From positions 1,893,788-1,957,787 of the forward strand of contig NZ_LMGU01000001.1 in NCBI RefSeq assembly GCF_001427525.1: a stretch of DNA of 64,000 nucleotides, given 5' to 3'. Position numbers and translations under genes: made by a program. Origin of the DNA: Microbacterium sp. Root61 (GTDB lineage Bacteria; Actinomycetota; Actinomycetes; Actinomycetales; Microbacteriaceae). Positions 35,965-44,794 of the stretch are shown here, one piece after another (position 1 is the first letter of the stretch; each line of letters begins with the position of its first letter). Under the pieces are notes generated by a model, which did not search any database, was not told where the DNA came from, and saw only the letters and a program-made list of their open reading frames with translations.

Positions 35965-36951
35965 TCAGCTGAGCGCGGGGATGACCTGATGCTCGAACAG
36001 GTCGATGCCGGAGCGGTCGTACGCGTGCTCCGGGAAGTAGTGGATCGCATACGCCAGTCCGCGATCGCGCATGTCCGTCAGCCGTTCGACGATCTGCTCC
36101 GGCGTGCCCACCAGCGCAGCCCCACTGCGGTAGTCGCGCATGAAGCCTTCGGTCGCGTCGCCCAGGTAGGGCGCGACCCGTGCCTCGATGGCGTCGATGC
36201 GGTCGGCGACCTCAGCCTCGGTGGAGGCGATGACGGTGTTGTAGTTGGCGGAGCGGGTGATCTCGGCGAAGTCGCGGCCGATGGCATCCGTGTGTCCGCG
36301 CAGGATCGCGCTCTTGGCCTCGAACGCCTCCGGGGTGCCGCCGAAGTTCGTGTATTGCGCGTACTTCGCCGCGATCCGCAGCGTGACCTTCTCGCCGCCG
36401 CCGGCGACCCACAGGGGGATGCCCGGCTTCTGCAGCGGAAGCGGGCGGACGATCGCACCGTCGACCTGGAAGTGCGCGCCGTCGAGCGTCGCCGTGCCGG
36501 TGGTCCAGGCCTGCTGCATGATCTCGACGCCTTCGGCCAACGCACCGAGGCGGTCGCCGATGCGCGGGAAGCCGTACCCGTACGCCTTCCACTCGTGCTC
36601 GTACCAGCCGCCGCCGATGCCCATCTCGACGCGGCCCCCGGAGATCAGGTCGACTGTGGCGGCGACCTTCGCGAGATAGGCGGGGTTGCGGTAGCCCATG
36701 CAGGTGCACATCTGGCCGAGGCGAATCCGGTCCGTGACCGCCGCGAAGGCCGACATCAGCGTCCACGCCTCGTGCGTCGCCTCGTCACTGGGGACCGGCG
36801 TGGTGTGGAAATGGTCGTAGACCCACAGCGACTCCCAGGCACCTTCGTCCGCGCGCTGCGCGAGCTCGCGCATCACGCGCCACTGGTCGGCCGGTTCGAT
36901 GCCGACGAGGTCGTAACGCCAGCCCTGGGGAATGAAGGTTCCGAATCGCAT
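35965..36951 (-). CDS. LLM class F420-dependent oxidoreductase
   Basis: 328 residues of the luciferase-like monooxygenase superfamily (MRFGTFIPQG start, WESLWVYDHFHTTP, GRVEMGIGGGWYEHE, PLWVAGGGEKVTLRIAAKYA). The F420-dependent subgroup in actinobacteria reduces or oxidises varied substrates. The substrate cannot be read from sequence. It is 41 bases from the methyltransferase gene on the same strand, but nothing suggests a shared function. Confidence 0.87.
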   Translation of the reverse strand: MRFGTFIPQGWRYDLVGIEPADQWRVMRELAQRADEGAWESLWVYDHFHTTPVPSDEATHEAWTLMSAFAAVTDRIRLGQMCTCMGYRNPAYLAKVAATVDLISGGRVEMGIGGGWYEHEWKAYGYGFPRIGDRLGALAEGVEIMQQAWTTGTATLDGAHFQVDGAIVRPLPLQKPGIPLWVAGGGEKVTLRIAAKYAQYTNFGGTPEAFEAKSAILRGHTDAIGRDFAEITRSANYNTVIASTEAEVADRIDAIEARVAPYLGDATEGFMRDYRSGAALVGTPEQIVERLTDMRDRGLAYAIHYFPEHAYDRSGIDLFEHQVIPALS

Positions 36952-36992
36952 TCCGACAGCCTAGGGGCGACCCGGTCGACGCCCGGCCGCAG

Positions 36993-37958
36993 CTACACGG
37001 ACCGACCGACGACCGTGGCCCCCGGCATCCGCTGTGTCATCACGGCGATCGCCTCGGGGTTCTGGTCCACGAGGACCGCTTCTCTGCCGAGGGCTGCGGC
37101 CACCGCGCCGGTCGTGCCGCTGCCGGCGAAGAAATCCAGCACGCGGTCGCCGGGGCGGGACGAGGCCTGGATGATCCGCCGCAGGATGCCCTCGGGCTTC
37201 TGCGTCGGGTACCCGGTCTTCTCGCGCCCGGACGTGGGCACGATCGTGTGCCACCAGACGTCCGTCGGGAGCTTGCCGCGCTCGGCCTTCTCCGGGGTCA
37301 CGAGACCGGGAGCCATGTACGGCTCACGGTCGACGGTCTCGGAGTCGAACCAGTACCGCGCCGGGTCCTTGACGTAGACCAGGATCGTGTCGTGCTTGGT
37401 CGGCCAGCGCTTGCGCGTCTTCGCGCCGTAGTCGTAGGCCCAGATCAGTTCGTTGAGGAACCGCTCGCGACCGAACAGGGCGTCCATCAGGACTTTCGCA
37501 TAGTGCGCCTCGCGGTAGTCCAGGTGCACGTAGAGCGTGCCGTCGTCGGCGAGCAGGCGCCAGGCCTCCAGCAGCCGCGGTTCGAGGAAGCCCCAATAGT
37601 CGCCGAAGCGGTCGTCGTAGCTGCGCAGATCGCCGCTCAGTCGCTCGTACTCGCGCCCGTGGAACCCGCGCCGCACGATGGTGTCGGCCGCACGCGGTTC
37701 GTGAGTCAGTCCCGACGACGCCGGCAGCTCTCCATCGGCCCGGGTTTCCGCGACCGGCCGCGCCCCGTCATCACGCGGAGACTGAATCGTGGACGAGCTA
37801 CGGGCGGTCTCGACGGTCTTGGTCTGCACGCGACCGGTGTTGAACGGCGGATCCAGGTAGATGAGGGTGAACGAGCCGTCGGCGAAGCCGCGGATCACCT
37901 CGAGATTGTCGCCTTCATAGATCGTGACGGATGCCACGGCCACCTGCTCGTCGGTCAC
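36993..37958 (-). CDS. Solitary site-specific DNA methyltransferase
   Basis: 321 residues with the amino-methyltransferase motif IV DPPF (in YLDPPFNTG) before the AdoMet motif FAGSGTTG, the order of the beta class (N6-adenine or N4-cytosine). A stretch of about 50 residues rich in Ser, Thr and Arg follows DPPF and looks like a disordered insertion. No restriction endonuclease gene adjoins. GTG 37958 is 13 bases after the lipoate ligase stop. The recognition sequence cannot be inferred. Confidence 0.85.
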   Translation of the reverse strand: MTDEQVAVASVTIYEGDNLEVIRGFADGSFTLIYLDPPFNTGRVQTKTVETARSSSTIQSPRDDGARPVAETRADGELPASSGLTHEPRAADTIVRRGFHGREYERLSGDLRSYDDRFGDYWGFLEPRLLEAWRLLADDGTLYVHLDYREAHYAKVLMDALFGRERFLNELIWAYDYGAKTRKRWPTKHDTILVYVKDPARYWFDSETVDREPYMAPGLVTPEKAERGKLPTDVWWHTIVPTSGREKTGYPTQKPEGILRRIIQASSRPGDRVLDFFAGSGTTGAVAAALGREAVLVDQNPEAIAVMTQRMPGATVVGRSV

Positions 37959-37971
37959 GCTGCGCGCCCGG

Positions 37972-39021
37972 TCACGGGACGCGGTGCAGCCAGGTGTCGG
38001 TGGCGAATTTCGACTCGACCAGGGCTTCGGCCTCGGCGTACTCGTCGGCCGTGATCTCGCCGGGCACGGCGCCGTACAGGTTCGCGAACGTGTCGATGAA
38101 GCGCTCGATGATCGCCTCGCGCGGCAGCCCGGTCTGGCGGCGCAGCGGATCGACGCGCTTGGCAGCCGAGACCGTGCCCTTGTCGCTGAGCTTCTCGCGA
38201 CCGATGCGCAGCACCTCGGTCATGACCTGACCGTCCATGTCGTAGCTGAGGGTCGCGTGGTGCAGCACTCCCCCGTTGGCCATGCGCTTCTGCGCGGCCC
38301 CGCCGATCTTGCCCTGCGGCGAGGCGATGTCGTTCAGCGGCTGGTAGACCGCGTCGATGCCGAGCGAGCGCAGCGCCTGCAGCACCCAGTCGTCCAGGAA
38401 GGCGTACGAATCCGCGAACGTCATGCCCGAGACGAGGGATGCCGGGACGTACAGCGAGTAGGTCACGATCGAGTTCGCGCCCATCATCATGGCGCCGCCG
38501 CCGGAGATGCGGCGCACCACGTCGTAGCCGTGGCGCGCGGCGCCCTCGGGGTCGACCTCGTTGCGGTACGACTGAAACGAGCCGATCACGACGGCGGATT
38601 CGTTCCACTCCCACAGCCGCAGCGTCGGGTTGCGGCGGCCGTCTCCGACGCGGGCGGTGAGCACCTCGTCCAGCGCCAGGTTCATCCGAGGACTGACCGG
38701 CGACTCGTGCACGATCTCCCAGGAGAAGTCGCGCCAGCCGGGGGCGGTCACCAGCGCGCGGCGCACGGCGGTGCCGACCGACTCCGGAGTGAAGCCCAGC
38801 AGTTGGGCCCCCTCGGGGAGGGCCGCGCGCACCGCGGCGGCGATCGTGGTGACGTCGGATTCGACCGGCAACCCGTTCACCGCAGCGTCGATGTCGGCCA
38901 ACGCATCGTCGGGCTCGAGGAAGAAGTCCCCCGCGAGGTGGAAGTCGACGATGCGACCGTCGCGGACGTCGAGATCGACCACCACGAGCTTGCCGCCGGG
39001 CACCTTGAATTCGCCGTGCAT
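37972..39021 (-). CDS. lplA: Lipoate-protein ligase with the accessory domain at the N-terminus
   Basis: 349 residues. The ligase core includes SPRMNLALDEVL, RRISGGGAMMM and the catalytic-lysine stretch GKIGGAAQKRM. The first about 95 residues (starting MHGEFKVPGGKLVVVDLDV) match the small accessory domain that in Escherichia coli LplA is C-terminal and in some archaea is a separate LplB subunit. The enzyme activates lipoate with ATP and attaches it to E2 and GcvH proteins. The order accessory-then-core is a rearranged architecture. Confidence 0.87.
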   Translation of the reverse strand: MHGEFKVPGGKLVVVDLDVRDGRIVDFHLAGDFFLEPDDALADIDAAVNGLPVESDVTTIAAAVRAALPEGAQLLGFTPESVGTAVRRALVTAPGWRDFSWEIVHESPVSPRMNLALDEVLTARVGDGRRNPTLRLWEWNESAVVIGSFQSYRNEVDPEGAARHGYDVVRRISGGGAMMMGANSIVTYSLYVPASLVSGMTFADSYAFLDDWVLQALRSLGIDAVYQPLNDIASPQGKIGGAAQKRMANGGVLHHATLSYDMDGQVMTEVLRIGREKLSDKGTVSAAKRVDPLRRQTGLPREAIIERFIDTFANLYGAVPGEITADEYAEAEALVESKFATDTWLHRVP

Positions 39022-39051
39022 GGGGTCAAGCGTACGGGCTGGGGCGCGGCG

Positions 39052-39900
39052 TCAGTCGCGCTCGGGGAACCGGGCGTCGAGCCAGGCGAGAAGGTCGTCG
39101 CGGACGTCCTTCTGCTTCACCTCGTTGAAGATCTCGTGGCGCGCGCCGGGGTAGACGAGCGTGGTGACATCGGTGAACCTCGAGCGCGTGCGGTAGTCGT
39201 CGGCGAGCTTGTGCACGCTGCGCGGACCGCCGACCGTGTCATCGCGGCCCACCATCAGCAGGGCGGGGATGTCGTAGCCGAGGTTCTTGCGCGGACGACC
39301 GAACAGTCGCAGCCCGTCGATCGGGCCGAACAGCTTGAGCAGCGGCTCCTCGGTGGTCAGCGGATCGGCCGCGAAGTCCTCGCCGACCGACGGATCGGAC
39401 GACAGCCATTCCAGGCCCGTGGCGTCCGGGCCCTTCCACGGCGCATTCAGGGGACCGGCGTTCATCGCGCCCGGCCACCGCTGTGCGGAACCGCTCAGCA
39501 CGACCGCGTCGTACGCCTCGGGGTGGTCGTTCACGAGGATCTGCGCCAGGAACGAGCCCCACGAGTGCCCGAGCAGCACGAGCGGAAGCGCGGGATTCTC
39601 CTCGCGGATGATGCGGGTGAACTGCCACACGGCGGCGACGGCGGCCCGGTGACCGCCCTTGCCGAGATGGCCGAGCTTCGCGGCATCCCCGTGCTGCTTC
39701 ATCCCGGTGCGACCGTGGCCGCGGTGATCGTCGGCGTAGACCGTGTAGCCGTCCGCGGTGAGCGCATCGATCAAGGCGCCGTAGCGCCCGGCGTGCTCTC
39801 CGACGCCGTGCAGCAGCTGCACCACGGCCCGCGGGGTCGTGGCGGCGGGATGGACGTCATAGACGATCGCGACGCCGTCGGCATCGATGAACTCGGGCAT
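39052..39900 (-). CDS. Alpha/beta hydrolase, monoacylglycerol lipase-like
   Basis: 282 residues with HGVGEHAGRY (the lid-side motif of monoacylglycerol lipases), DDHRGHGRT, the nucleophile elbow GHSWGS, the acid in GRDDTVGG and the histidine in ARHEIFNE. A cytoplasmic lysophospholipase or monoacylglycerol lipase is the most likely function. It is separated by 30 bases from the lipoate ligase and may be cotranscribed. Confidence 0.87.
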   Translation of the reverse strand: MPEFIDADGVAIVYDVHPAATTPRAVVQLLHGVGEHAGRYGALIDALTADGYTVYADDHRGHGRTGMKQHGDAAKLGHLGKGGHRAAVAAVWQFTRIIREENPALPLVLLGHSWGSFLAQILVNDHPEAYDAVVLSGSAQRWPGAMNAGPLNAPWKGPDATGLEWLSSDPSVGEDFAADPLTTEEPLLKLFGPIDGLRLFGRPRKNLGYDIPALLMVGRDDTVGGPRSVHKLADDYRTRSRFTDVTTLVYPGARHEIFNEVKQKDVRDDLLAWLDARFPERD

Positions 39901-39964
39901 GGCCAGGAGCCTATCTGCGTGGCGGCCGACGACACAGTGGAGCGCGCCACAGCACCCCGGTCAA

Positions 39965-39996
39965 TTTTACTTAGCAAGGCTAATGAGCTAGGCTAA
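39965..39996 (+). promoter_or_regulatory. Promoter and MarR-type operator of the marR-MFS operon
   Basis: TTTACT (39966-39971), 17 bases and TAGGCT (39989-39994) would start transcription at about 40001-40004, on the ATG. The spacer holds TTAGC-AAG-GCTAA (39971-39983), a perfect 5+5 inverted repeat, and AGGCTAA is repeated at 39978 and 39990. AT-rich inverted repeats overlapping the promoter are typical for MarR autorepression. No ribosome site precedes the gene. Confidence 0.6.
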
Positions 39997-40003
39997 CTAA
40001 TCA

Positions 40004-40462
40004 ATGAGTCCTTCCCCAGCTTCCGCAGAGTCCACCACCGACATCGAACTCGGTGCCGCCGCCTCCGACCTGCGCTGGGCGACCTTCCGATTGGCCCGAC
40101 GCCTGCGTGCCCAGCGCGCGGTCGACTCGATGAGCGACGGTCAGTTCGCCGTGCTGGCGAACCTGAACATGACAGGCCCCCTGACGCTCGGCGAGCTCGC
40201 CGAGCGCGAGCGCGTCACCGCGCCGTCGATGAACCGCACGGTCAACTGCCTCGAGGAGTCGGGCTACCTCACCCGCACCCCCGATGAGTCCGACCGCCGC
40301 AAGGTGAACATCGACCTGACCGAGTCGGGTCGCGCGGTCGTCGAGGAGACGGTCCGTCGCCGTGATGCCTGGCTCGAATCGGCACTGGCCGACCTCACCC
40401 CGCAGGAGCGCGACATCCTCAGCGATGCCGCCAGCGTGATGCGGAAGGTGGCCGACCGATGA
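40004..40462 (+). CDS. MarR family transcriptional regulator
   Basis: 152 residues with winged helix LTLGELAERERVTAPSMNRTV and the wing RTPDESDRRKVNIDLTESG. Cotranscribed with an MFS transporter through an ATGA overlap and probably autorepressed through the adjacent inverted repeat. Such pairs usually respond to a toxic small molecule that relieves repression of its own exporter. Confidence 0.9.
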   Translation: MSPSPASAESTTDIELGAAASDLRWATFRLARRLRAQRAVDSMSDGQFAVLANLNMTGPLTLGELAERERVTAPSMNRTVNCLEESGYLTRTPDESDRRKVNIDLTESGRAVVEETVRRRDAWLESALADLTPQERDILSDAASVMRKVADR

Positions 40463-41835
40463 GCGCCATGTTCCGTTCGTTCTCGATGTTCAACTACCGC
40501 GTCTGGTTCATCGGCGCGATCGTCTCGAACATCGGCGCCTGGATGCAGTCGACCGCCCAGAACTGGGTCGTCCTCACCCAGCTCACCGACAACGACGCCG
40601 CTGCCATGGGAATCACGATGGCGCTGCAGTTCGCTCCCCCACTGCTCCTGGTCAGCGTGACGGGATGGGTCGCCGACAAGTTCGACCGGCGCAAGCTTCT
40701 GATGGTGACGCAGGCCGTGCTGATGCTGCTCGCGATCGCGCTGGGCCTGATGATCCTCACGGGCCACATGACACTGCCGATCATGTACGGCTTCGCCCTC
40801 GCGCTCGGCGTCGTGACGGCGTTCGACAACCCGGCCCGCCAGGCCTTCGTATCCGACCTGGTGTCGCGCGAGAATGCCTCGAACGCGGTCGCCCTCAATG
40901 CCGCGTCCTTCAACGGCGCGCGCATGATCGGGCCGGCCGTCGCCGGCATCGTCATCGTCGCCGTCGGCACCGGATGGGTGTTCCTGGCGAACTCCATCAC
41001 CTTCCTCGCGATGATCGTCGCCCTCATGGTGATCCGCACCAATGAGCTCAACCCGCGCCCGAAGGGCTCCGGTGCGGCGCGCATGGCCGATGGGTTCCGC
41101 TACGTCGCGCGGCGACCAGACCTCATCGTCACCTTCGCCATGGTCTTCCTCCTCGGCGCGTTCGGCATGAACTTCCCGATCATCGCGTCGACGATGGCAC
41201 TGGAGTTCGGCCAGCAGGCCGACGGTTTCGGACTGCTCAGCTCGATCCTCGCGATCGGCTCGCTCGTCGGCGCCTTGATGGCCGCCAGCCGGGATCGCGC
41301 CCGCATCCGGGTCGTCGTCGCGGGGATGGCGATGTTCGGCATCGCGGCAACCGTGTCGATCTTCATGCCGTCCTATTGGACATATGCCATCACGCTCATG
41401 TTCACCGGCTTCGCAGTCGTGACGACCATGACGACCGCGAACGGGTACGTCCAGACCACCACCGATCCGGCCCTGCGGGGCCGAGTACTGGCGCTCTACA
41501 TGGCGATCCTCATGGGCGGCACCCCGGTCGGCGCCCCGATCGTCGGCTGGATCGCGGCGGAGTTCGGTCCGCGCGCGGCGATCCTCACGGGTGCCGTGGC
41601 CGCGTTCGCCGCGTTCGCGATCGGCGGGATCTGGATGCTCGCGACCGGCCGTCTGCGTCGCCACGAGACCAAGCGCTTCCGGTTGACGATCGATGAGACC
41701 CGCCCGCTGACGGTCGTCGCGGCACCGGAGGAGTTCAGCGACGAGGTCGCCGGGACCACCCCGATCCGCCTGCCGCGGGAGCTCTCGCTCGACGACCGCG
41801 AGCCCCTGTCGCCGGCCGTGCCCCGCACGAGCTGA
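40459..41835 (+). CDS. MFS efflux transporter (DHA3/EntS-like)
   Basis: 458 residues with about 12 membrane helices and a polar C-terminal tail of about 60 residues. It begins MFRSFSMFNYRVWF, contains NIGAWMQSTAQNWVVLTQLT and AFDNPARQAFVSDLV, both characteristic of the EntS-like drug or siderophore exporters, and VADKFDRRKLL in loop 2-3. Expected role is export of a small amphipathic compound. Control by the upstream MarR gene is likely. Confidence 0.88.
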   Translation: MSAMFRSFSMFNYRVWFIGAIVSNIGAWMQSTAQNWVVLTQLTDNDAAAMGITMALQFAPPLLLVSVTGWVADKFDRRKLLMVTQAVLMLLAIALGLMILTGHMTLPIMYGFALALGVVTAFDNPARQAFVSDLVSRENASNAVALNAASFNGARMIGPAVAGIVIVAVGTGWVFLANSITFLAMIVALMVIRTNELNPRPKGSGAARMADGFRYVARRPDLIVTFAMVFLLGAFGMNFPIIASTMALEFGQQADGFGLLSSILAIGSLVGALMAASRDRARIRVVVAGMAMFGIAATVSIFMPSYWTYAITLMFTGFAVVTTMTTANGYVQTTTDPALRGRVLALYMAILMGGTPVGAPIVGWIAAEFGPRAAILTGAVAAFAAFAIGGIWMLATGRLRRHETKRFRLTIDETRPLTVVAAPEEFSDEVAGTTPIRLPRELSLDDREPLSPAVPRTS

Positions 41836-41853
41836 ACCCGGTCCCCCGCCGCA

Positions 41854-41881
41854 CCCGGCGCGCCGCCGATGTCGCGCCGGG
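41854..41881. terminator. Hairpin after the MFS efflux gene
   Basis: CCCGGCGCG (41854-41862) pairs exactly with CGCGCCGGG (41873-41881) over a ten-base loop, 19 bases after the stop codon. The remaining 190 bases to the ferredoxin gene hold only the AraC box noted separately. Confidence 0.55.
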
Positions 41882-41972
41882 GGCTTCACCCCTTGCACGG
41901 CTGCCCCGACCGGGCGCTCGACGTGCAGTCATCCCTGCACCGATTGCACCGTCCCGCGACCCTGGCGTGGTT

Positions 41973-41986
41973 GTCCAGTCCATGTT
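41973..41986 (+). promoter_or_regulatory. Putative AraC box upstream of the P450 operon
   Basis: GTCCAGTCCATGTT, followed by GCGCACC after five bases. The same 14 bases precede the aldo/keto reductase gene at 45703-45716 at a similar distance from the start (85 versus 93 bases). The araC gene lies between the two operons, making it the likely binder. Confidence 0.7.
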
Positions 41987-42070
41987 CTGAGCGCACCAAC
42001 CATATGCGGACCGCTGTCGCCCGACTTGAATTGACCGTACGCCACGAGTCGAACAGTCAGAGGAGCACGG

Positions 42071-42265
42071 ATGAGCGTCACGGTCAAGGCTGATGCCTGC
42101 GTCGGAGCGGGGCAGTGCGCCCTCGTCGCCCCGGATGTCTTCGATCAGGACGACGACGGCATCGTCATCCTGCTGGAGTCCGACCCGCAAGGCGCCGACC
42201 GCACCGCAGCCACCCGCGCGGCGCGACTGTGCCCGGCACGCGCGATCACCGTCAGCGAGCAATGA
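42071..42265 (+). CDS. 3Fe-4S ferredoxin of the P450 system
   Basis: 64 residues. Cysteines at 9, 15 and 55 lie in ACVGAGQC and LCPARAI; the second cysteine of a normal CxxCxxC cluster is missing, the signature of 3Fe-4S ferredoxins that serve actinobacterial P450s. It passes electrons from the reductase encoded next to the P450 after that. AGGAG is 6 bases upstream and the stop overlaps the reductase start (ATGA). Confidence 0.92.
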   Translation: MSVTVKADACVGAGQCALVAPDVFDQDDDGIVILLESDPQGADRTAATRAARLCPARAITVSEQ

Positions 42266-43428
42266 CCACCGCGCGGGTCGGAGCCGTCATCGTCGGAGCC
42301 TCGATCGGCGGCCTGACGGCGGCAGAGACACTCCGCGAGGAGGGTTTCGACGGGCACATCATGCTCTTGGGCGATGAACCACACCTCCCCTACAACCGAC
42401 CGCCGCTGTCCAAGCAGGTCCTGCTCGGCGAGTGGGAGTCGGACGACGCCGCCATCCGAACGGCCGCGGAGCTCGGCAGCCTCGACGTCGAGGTGCGCAC
42501 ATCGTGCCCCGCCACCGGGCTGGACGTCGATGACCGCGTTCTTCACACGGCCTCCGGGCCGATCGCGTTCGATGAGCTGATCATCGCGACCGGCACCGAG
42601 CCTCACCGGCATCCCGACCTGCCGGACGCGCACGGCCTGCGCACGATCGATGAGGCGCTCCGCCTCCGCGACGCCTTCCGAAACGCGGACCGTGTGGCCA
42701 TCATCGGCTCGGGGATCCTCGGGTCCGAGATCGCCAGTGCCGCCCGCCACTTCGGCGCGCAGACGCTGCTGGTGGGCCGAAGCGGCACGCTCAGCTTCGG
42801 CGGCGTCGGCACGCTGCTGTCCGAGCAGCTGGCGCAGCTCCACCGCGAGCACGACGTCGAGCTCGCGCTGAACGCCGCCATCGAGCGGGCAGTCGCACTG
42901 CCGGACGGCACCGAGATCGCGTTCACCGACGGGACCTCCCGGCGGTTCGATCTCGTCGTGTCCATGATCGGCGGCGCTCCGCGCACTCGATGGCTCGCCG
43001 GTTCGTCGCTGACCATCGCGGACGGCATCGTGTGCGATTCCGTTGGTCGGGCAGCACCCGGAATCTCCGCCGTCGGTGACGTCGCCGCCTGGCAGGACCC
43101 GCACACCCGTCGCAGCATCCGCGTCGAGCATCAGAGCAACGCGATCGAGCAGGCGATCGCCGTCGCCTGTCGCATCGTCGGCGGCGAGTCGCTCCCGCAG
43201 CCGACTCCTCTCTTCTGGTCCGAGATCCACAAGACCCGCATCAACGCCTACGGGTGGTTCGATTCGCGCGGGTCGCTCGTGCCGGACGACGCGACCGCCG
43301 ATGGCTCCGTCTACACCAGCAGCAGCGACGGGGCCGTCCGCGGCGTCGTCGGCTGGAATGCCTCCCCTCGCGCGTTCCGCCAGGCACGCGCACTCATCCC
43401 CGCCCCCGCGCCGTCGCTGGCCGCCTGA
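42262..43428 (+). CDS. FAD-dependent ferredoxin reductase of the P450 system
   Basis: 388 residues with two Rossmann motifs, VIVGASIGGLTAAETL for FAD and VAIIGSGILGSEIA for NAD(P)H, and SAVGDVAAW near the end. This is the putidaredoxin-reductase type: it oxidises NAD(P)H and reduces the ferredoxin. ATG 42262 overlaps the ferredoxin stop and gives a normal N-terminus. The P450 follows after 26 bases, so the three redox partners form one operon. Confidence 0.92.
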   Translation: MTTARVGAVIVGASIGGLTAAETLREEGFDGHIMLLGDEPHLPYNRPPLSKQVLLGEWESDDAAIRTAAELGSLDVEVRTSCPATGLDVDDRVLHTASGPIAFDELIIATGTEPHRHPDLPDAHGLRTIDEALRLRDAFRNADRVAIIGSGILGSEIASAARHFGAQTLLVGRSGTLSFGGVGTLLSEQLAQLHREHDVELALNAAIERAVALPDGTEIAFTDGTSRRFDLVVSMIGGAPRTRWLAGSSLTIADGIVCDSVGRAAPGISAVGDVAAWQDPHTRRSIRVEHQSNAIEQAIAVACRIVGGESLPQPTPLFWSEIHKTRINAYGWFDSRGSLVPDDATADGSVYTSSSDGAVRGVVGWNASPRAFRQARALIPAPAPSLAA

Positions 43429-43454
43429 ACCCTCTGACCGAAGGAGACCCGTCG

Positions 43455-44708
43455 ATGTCGACGACCGCGCAGTGCCCCTACCTTTCCCGCTCGCTCCCCG
43501 GTGACGGCACCCCGTTGACACCGTCCCCGCAGCTCGCGCAGTGGCGCGAGGCGGACGCGTTCGTGCCGCTCGATTTCCAAGACGGCCACGAAGGCCTGGT
43601 CGCGACGCGCTACGAAGCCGTCCTCAGCGTCCTGCAGGACCCCCGTTTCAGCATGCGTCCCGGACGGATGCCGATGGGCCCCGGTGACGGACACGGCAGT
43701 GCCTCAGGCGACAGCTCGGCAGTGCCATTGGAGGCACCGGGCGCGCTTGACGACGCGGGACAGCAGTCCGAGGAGCTGAACCTCCTCAACCTCGACGGCG
43801 AGCAGCACGCGAAACTGCGCCGAGTGGTGACCGCACGGTTCTCGCTGCGTCAGGCGCGCACCCGCCAGGACTGGATCCACGGCATGGTCGCCGAGCAGAT
43901 CGAAGCGCTGCGCGCGTCCGGTCCCGTGGTCGACCTGTGGCTCGACTACGCGCGGCCGATCGCCGCCCGCACGCACTGCCACGTCATCGGCGTGCCGGAG
44001 GCGCAGTACGGCCGGTTCGTCGAGCTGTTCGTTGAGGAGTCCACCGCGCAGCAGAAGTACGACTTCATCCGCCGGCTGCTCGCCGAGCGGGCGAACGATC
44101 CCGGCGAAGACGTGATCACCGACCTGCTGAACAACCCGGACCTCTCGCGCATCGAGGTCGAGGCGCTGCTGCGCCTGCTGATGGGCGCAGGGCGGGACTC
44201 CGTCGCCTACCTGATCGCCACCGCGTCCGTCGCTCTGTTGACGCATCCGGAACAGCTCGAACTGCTGCGCGGCGACCCCGAGCGGATCCAGGCAGCGGTG
44301 GAGGAGTTCATGCGCACGGGCGCGATGTTCGTCACGCTCTTCGCCCGCACGGCCCTCGAGGATGTCGTCATCGAAGGCACGACGATCCCCGCGGGCACGT
44401 CGGTCTCGGTCTCGCCCGTCGCGGCGAACCGCGACCCCGCGCAGTGGGGAGAACGCGCCGAGGAGTTCGACGTGTCACGCGATGCGTTCGGTCACCTCGG
44501 GTTCGGACAGGGGATCCACGGATGCATCGGCCAGCAGCTGGCGCGCATCGAGATCCGCGAGGCGATCACGGCCCTGATCCTCGCCTTCCCCGAGCTCGAC
44601 CTGGTATCCGCCGAGCAGCTGGCGCCCATGCCGTTCGCGCACCCCGTCGCCGTGTACGAAGCGGGATCCGTCATCGCCCGCCTAGAGGCCGAGCCGGCGC
44701 ACGCCTGA
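43455..44708 (+). CDS. Cytochrome P450
   Basis: 417 residues with the haem loop FGQGIHGCIG (350-359, Cys357 as ligand), the ExxR pair Glu284-Arg287, and an I-helix GAGRDSV (244-250) in which Ser249 replaces the usual proton-relay Thr. The ATG at 43455 follows AAGGAG. It is supplied by its own ferredoxin and reductase and so is a self-contained class I monooxygenase, probably catabolic. The substrate is not evident; the AKR and creatininase-like genes under the same predicted control suggest an alcohol, aldehyde or lactone intermediate. Confidence 0.93.
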   Translation: MSTTAQCPYLSRSLPGDGTPLTPSPQLAQWREADAFVPLDFQDGHEGLVATRYEAVLSVLQDPRFSMRPGRMPMGPGDGHGSASGDSSAVPLEAPGALDDAGQQSEELNLLNLDGEQHAKLRRVVTARFSLRQARTRQDWIHGMVAEQIEALRASGPVVDLWLDYARPIAARTHCHVIGVPEAQYGRFVELFVEESTAQQKYDFIRRLLAERANDPGEDVITDLLNNPDLSRIEVEALLRLLMGAGRDSVAYLIATASVALLTHPEQLELLRGDPERIQAAVEEFMRTGAMFVTLFARTALEDVVIEGTTIPAGTSVSVSPVAANRDPAQWGERAEEFDVSRDAFGHLGFGQGIHGCIGQQLARIEIREAITALILAFPELDLVSAEQLAPMPFAHPVAVYEAGSVIARLEAEPAHA

Positions 44709-44716
44709 GTGGCCGG

Positions 44717-44758
44717 CGCATCGGTCGGGCGGCGCACACGTCCCGCCCGACCGATGCG
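44717..44758. terminator. Terminator hairpin between the P450 and araC genes
   Basis: CGCATCGGTCGGGCG (44717-44731) and CGCCCGACCGATGCG (44744-44758) are exact reverse complements around a 12-base loop. It ends the three-gene P450 operon nine bases after the stop, leaving araC to its own transcription. Confidence 0.75.
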
Positions 44759-44794
44759 AACTACGATCGCGGAGAAGCGATCGAAAGGCAGGGG

